Assembly (NCBI GenBank): GCA_037039925.1
Contig: JAXRKP010000208.1
Coordinates: 106,001-170,000 of the forward strand
Direction: 5' to 3'
Source of the DNA: Doris montereyensis
Taxonomy: Eukaryota > Mollusca > Gastropoda > Nudibranchia > Dorididae
DNA length: 64,000 nt
In this document: in pieces, positions 1 through 64,000 of the stretch
Position numbering within the stretch: position 1 is the stretch's first letter
Layout of the letters: every line of letters begins with the position of its first letter
The notes under the pieces: model-generated
Told to the model about the DNA's origin: nothing
Databases searched by the model: none
The model's input: only the letters and a program-made list of their open reading frames with translations
Translations under genes and position numbers: made by a program

Positions 1-324
1 TATTTAACCGTATCTTTTACTGGTAACCAGTGGAGGGCTCTTAACATTTCTTGTGTACTTATGATAAATCAGGATTTCCCAAGCACTAGCCTAGCTGTGT
101 TATTTTGCACTCTCTGAAGTTTCTTAATTTTTCTATCTGTGAATAACGAATTGCAGTAGTCAAGATGTGACAAAATCGGAGAAGCACCAATGTTTTTATG
201 GAACCAGGAAAATAAGAGATCGATCATGATATCTGTGATTGTTAAAATGTAGTCAAAATTTCAAATATTTCATTTCATCTTCTATTGAAGGGTTCTTTTA
301 TTTGTACTTGTCTTTCCTTTACAG

Positions 325-12647
<12,323 letters not shown>

Positions 12648-13925
12648 GAAGTTAATGGCTACAAAAAAAACCTAGATAGTTTTCAGGTGAAAAGATTTTC
12701 TCTTTAGGGGTCTTTTCATGACGCCTTATTTTGTTCAATTGATAACTATCTAACAATTTTACAATCTAACCCTCCTCATTGAGATTTAAGTAGCATATTT
12801 GTAAATAGCTTATTGTTGTTCAAAAGATAATGTCATTGTTTATCAATAATAACCCCTTAAAAATTAGCAATATTGTGACCCAACTGAAGGCTTTCATTGA
12901 TATGAATTAAATTAATGTCCCTTTATATGTAAGTGTATGCCAAATAAGACTTTTAGAAATGTTTTTAAACTCACATCGAGTTCTCTTACAAAGATTAACT
13001 AAATTCTCAACAACAACAAATAATGTTAATAATAATAAAAATGAAGAAAACCAACAAAAATCCCAGTTGTGTTTTAGTCAACCCTCTAGTTGTCAGCAGA
13101 CCTGGTGTGATTTGAGTAATCATGCTGATTATTCTAAATGTAAAATAATATTCATGACATTTTTGAAAGCTCAAAAGAATAAAAAAAAAAAGAAAAATGT
13201 TCTTACAAACTGCTTTGGATCTTAACATAGCATTGGATTTTCCGCATGACGTATTGGAATTTGATTCAATTCATCTTTAGTTCTGGGCAATATATGTTCT
13301 GTTACTGATGTTTTCTTTTATTCAAACTTTCCTCATTTTTTTCTATATTTTAAATGTTTTACTTTGCTTTATTTTATTGTTACGCCTTTACGTCATTTGA
13401 TTTTTCTACGTCTATCTCCTCCTCTTTCAGTCTTCTTGGATTTGTCACTACTTTTCCAATCAATTCCCTGCCGTTTTTCCTTCTTCTGTTTATTTTATAT
13501 TTTATATTTCTACTTCATTACTCTCAATTTTCCTTTTGCCATGACAAAGCTGTTGACAGCTGATTTACATGTTAATCTGTGATACATTTAGATATACTGA
13601 ATTTATCTGTGATACAATTTTATAAGTAGATTTTATAAAAGTTTCAATAACCATAACCTCCAAAAACGAGCAAAACCCCATTGTTTGGTCATATGTCTAC
13701 TTATATAAACTTGTTAAAATGTTGAAAACCTTGAAGTGCTGATAAAGTCCTACCTTTTTATGTTACAGTTTTGTTGTTTATAACATAGTAATAGTATTAT
13801 ATAGATGTCCTTTTGTAAAGTTAGTTTCTTCTTCTTTTTTAAAGTCTGTAACAACCTCTTTTGAGACTGCCTTAAGTTTTATTAAGCATTTTTCTCTTTA
13901 ATAAAGAATTTATGGTGAAACAAGA
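12648..13925 (+). other. Gene A 3' flank / probable 3' UTR
   Basis: AT-rich stretch without coding similarity after the TGA. Several T-rich and pyrimidine-rich runs. The likely end of the transcript is near the AATAAA at 13900. Nothing else recognised. Confidence 0.5.
13900..13905 (+). promoter_or_regulatory. Candidate polyadenylation signal of gene A
   Basis: AATAAA about 1.25 kb after the stop codon, followed by T-rich sequence. Other A/T-rich hexamers occur nearby, so this is a choice, not a proof. Confidence 0.4.
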
Positions 13926-14228
13926 CTTTCATATTTTTTGGCCCCACATTGGTGTTGCAAAAAAACCCAGTATTTATTCAATCTGTTTATTATTTCTTAT
14001 TATTTAGAAATAAGTAGCTTACCTACTTATTTCGTCTTGTTTGATGTTTTTGTGTATTGTATTCTTTGTTTGTTTAATTGAAATTTACCCCGTATACCAT
14101 TGTGGTGATCAAAGGGTGAATTAAGAAGAAACATCAAGATAACAGAGAAGTGAAAGAAAAATAGAAAAGAAGTAGGACCTACCAGTAGCCCCCAACAACT
14201 GCGCGCATGTTTTATTCTCCCCTTGTGT

Positions 14229-14533
<305 letters not shown>

Positions 14534-14559
14534 CACAAATAAGCTAAATATCATAATAC

Positions 14560-14900
14560 AAGAGAAGACTTTTTTTAATTTTATTTGACTTTACCCACAT
14601 CCACAACTAAGGTGATCTCCGGGAGTTTTGGTAGGTTTTTAATTTTGTCCGGACTGCCCTGCAAACAGCCAATGGTTCTTTAACGTGCACAGTATTGTGG
14701 TCAGCACGTGGAATCTACTTTTTATTGTCCATCTCTGATGGAACTAGGTGTCGATTCACCTATCTAGACCAGGGGGTAGATTTTTCACTAAAAAAATTGA
14801 GAACATTTTTCAACCACCGTCAAGGCTTAAATCCACTATATTTTGGTTGAGAGGCAGACATCTTGCCTCTGGACTACCAAGTCACTCCCCAAGAGAAGAC
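14560..14900. repeat. Probable dispersed repeat between the two genes
   Basis: Contains TTCTTTAACGTGCACAGT, GTGGTCAGCACG and TTGCCTCTGGACTACCAAG with a tRNA-like look at the right end. No reading frame. Similar blocks are common in marine invertebrate genomes, but I cannot name the family. Confidence 0.35.
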
Positions 14901-15084
14901 AAAGACATACAAACAATTTCACAGAACACAAAAGGCAAATTAAAGTAGTAAAAATTAAGAATTATGTCCTCTCAGTCACATATCATGCCACAGAAATGGC
15001 AAAGTATAAAAAAAACAAATAAACAGTAAACAAAAAAATTGTACAATAAATAAACAACAAAAAACTATGTGCAAAGTATTTTTT

Positions 15085-15090
15085 TTTATT
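15085..15090 (-). promoter_or_regulatory. Candidate polyadenylation signal of gene B
   Basis: TTTATT on the + strand (AATAAA on -) about 360 bases after the gene B stop. It sits in a T-rich run, so chance occurrence is possible. Confidence 0.35.
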
Positions 15091-15449
15091 CTTTTGTCTT
15101 CATATCTATTTCACAAGATTTCTGAGTTGACATACTCAGTCGTTAAAGCCTTTTGCATTAGCAAAAAACAAAAAGAGGCACTTAGAGATTTATGGAGAAT
15201 GAAAAACTACAAAAGAAGTTGATTATTATCAGAATCAAAAGAAAATCTTGTAGGTCTAAAGAAAGATCTATGGTTTGAGACAGAGAAACAAGCTGTCATA
15301 GCAAAAATAATGTTCACACATGGGCCAAAGTAATGGCAAATATTCTATCCAATTGGATATCGTCAATAAATTACCGTTGTCATCATCTTTTCCAGGGGGC
15401 AGCGTGCAAGCGTAGAGGCTTACGTTCGATAATTAGAGAAATGTGTTGC

Positions 15450-63072
<47,623 letters not shown>

Positions 63073-63189
63073 CTGTCAATGATTTGCTCATATTATCAAT
63101 AGTCTTCAATGTTTACAGTGTCATAAGCTACTCATCATTTAGTAGTGTGTCACATATTTCAATTTCAAGCCAGATAAAAGTCTACAATA

Positions 63190-63931
63190 CAGTCAGACCC
63201 GCTTAATCCAAATTGTGCGGCAACAGGCAAATGATTTGGATTAACTAGGAATTTGGATTAACCAAAAATGCCTTATTTTGATTTAGTTACAGATGTGGGG
63301 TGTTAAATACGTCAATTGAATGCAACACTGCCCTCTGCATTTTATTAACGGGCTTGTATACGATGAATCTACGATCAGCACCTCCTATTTAGGCTAATTG
63401 ATCAGACAGAAACAATGAAATGCGTGTTCAGTTTTGGAACTATCTTGTCTAGACAACTCGAATCACCACTTCATTGATGTCATTTCCTTTGATTTCTGTC
63501 TAGACAGTTTGAAGCGTATTCTTCTTTGATGTTCTTTTCACTTTGGTACAACCGCCACACCATTACGGCCGCTTCAAAACAAAAAAACTTAGTTACAGGT
63601 GGCCGGTCTTGCTTATACCGAGCGACAGTATATAATGTATGAATGGTGTTACGTGTACAGCATTACTGGCACTATTGCATTGGCTGGTGCGATATCTATT
63701 CGATTACCCTGATGGAAATTAACCAGGGGTCTTTGTTCAATACTTCTGGGAAGCTTCACTTTGATTTATGATGGGATTCAATCAAATCGCTGAATCTTTT
63801 TAACTCAATGGACAAGAAAAAATTTGGATTTGGATTAACCGGTTTAAATATATATAAAAGATTCTTTTCTTTTTTTTTTGGAATAACCGAGAATTTGGTT
63901 AAACTGAAATTGGAATAAGCGGGTCTGACTG
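63190..63931. mobile_element. pogo/Tigger-like non-autonomous DNA transposon
   Basis: Terminal inverted repeats: the left end reads CAGTCAGACCCGCTTAATCC and the reverse complement of the right end differs by one base in these 20. TA dinucleotides flank both ends (63188-63189, 63932-63933), the expected target duplication of Tc1/mariner/pogo elements. The 742-bp inside has no transposase; GGATTAACC-like units recur near both ends. Lies upstream of the first gene B exon in the window, presumably in an intron. Confidence 0.75.
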
Positions 63932-64000
63932 TATATACATGTATACTATAAATGGGTTGGGTCTTTTTCACACAAACCTTTGAAATAGATTATTGACATT

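Noticed and set aside
12959..13582. Small frames in the gene A 3' flank
   Set aside because: Biased AT-rich translations, probably 3' UTR.

Overview
This is intron-rich, AT-rich metazoan DNA. Exons of about 70-460 bp with GT..AG borders sit among introns full of microsatellites, tRNA-derived SINEs, LINE fragments and short DNA transposons. It looks like a marine invertebrate, but the species cannot be fixed from the sequence. There is no prokaryotic, viral or CRISPR signal.

The window holds two genes of one family, arranged tail to tail. Both encode large type I membrane proteins of the fibrocystin-L (PKHD1L1) family. Gene A (+ strand) enters from the left already near its 3' end; sixteen exons from 325 to 12647 give about 1,105 residues: the last parallel-beta-helix part, the C-terminal ectodomain, one transmembrane helix and a cytoplasmic tail. 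Gene B (- strand) enters from the right and runs from 63072 to its stop at 15450. I placed 61 exons (about 11.6 kb coding, about 3,850 residues). In protein order they give a region after the N-terminal IPT/PA14 part, a run of IPT/TIG domains, a cupredoxin-like module, more IPT domains, a first G8 domain, PbH1 repeats, a second G8 domain, more PbH1 repeats, the C-terminal ectodomain, a transmembrane helix and a tail. The 5' ends of both genes lie outside the window.

The sixteen exons of gene A match the last sixteen of gene B one for one; eleven pairs have identical length and three more differ only by 1 base at an apparent frameshift. Intron sequences are unrelated. Divergence is patchy: some exon stretches are almost identical even at silent sites, while others are much more different, which suggests gene conversion between the inverted copies. 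Both reading frames are interrupted by single-base (rarely two-base) frameshifts, about a dozen in B and two in A, without nonsense substitutions. Uncorrected assembly indels are the likeliest cause; pseudogenes are the alternative.

The 2.8 kb between the stop codons holds the two 3' ends and a (TC)n/(GA)n tract able to form a hairpin. Introns hold a LINE endonuclease fragment (40.7-41.8 kb), two LINE 3' ends, at least five copies of one tRNA-SINE, two palindromic head-to-head copies of another, a TTAA-flanked element, a pogo/Tigger-like element at the right edge and a very long CAG/CTG tract (59.9-60.6 kb). I found no wholly new system. The most notable points are the inverted paralog pair, the conversion-like tracts, the juxtamembrane module that I do not recall in vertebrate fibrocystin-L, and the palindromic SINE dimers.
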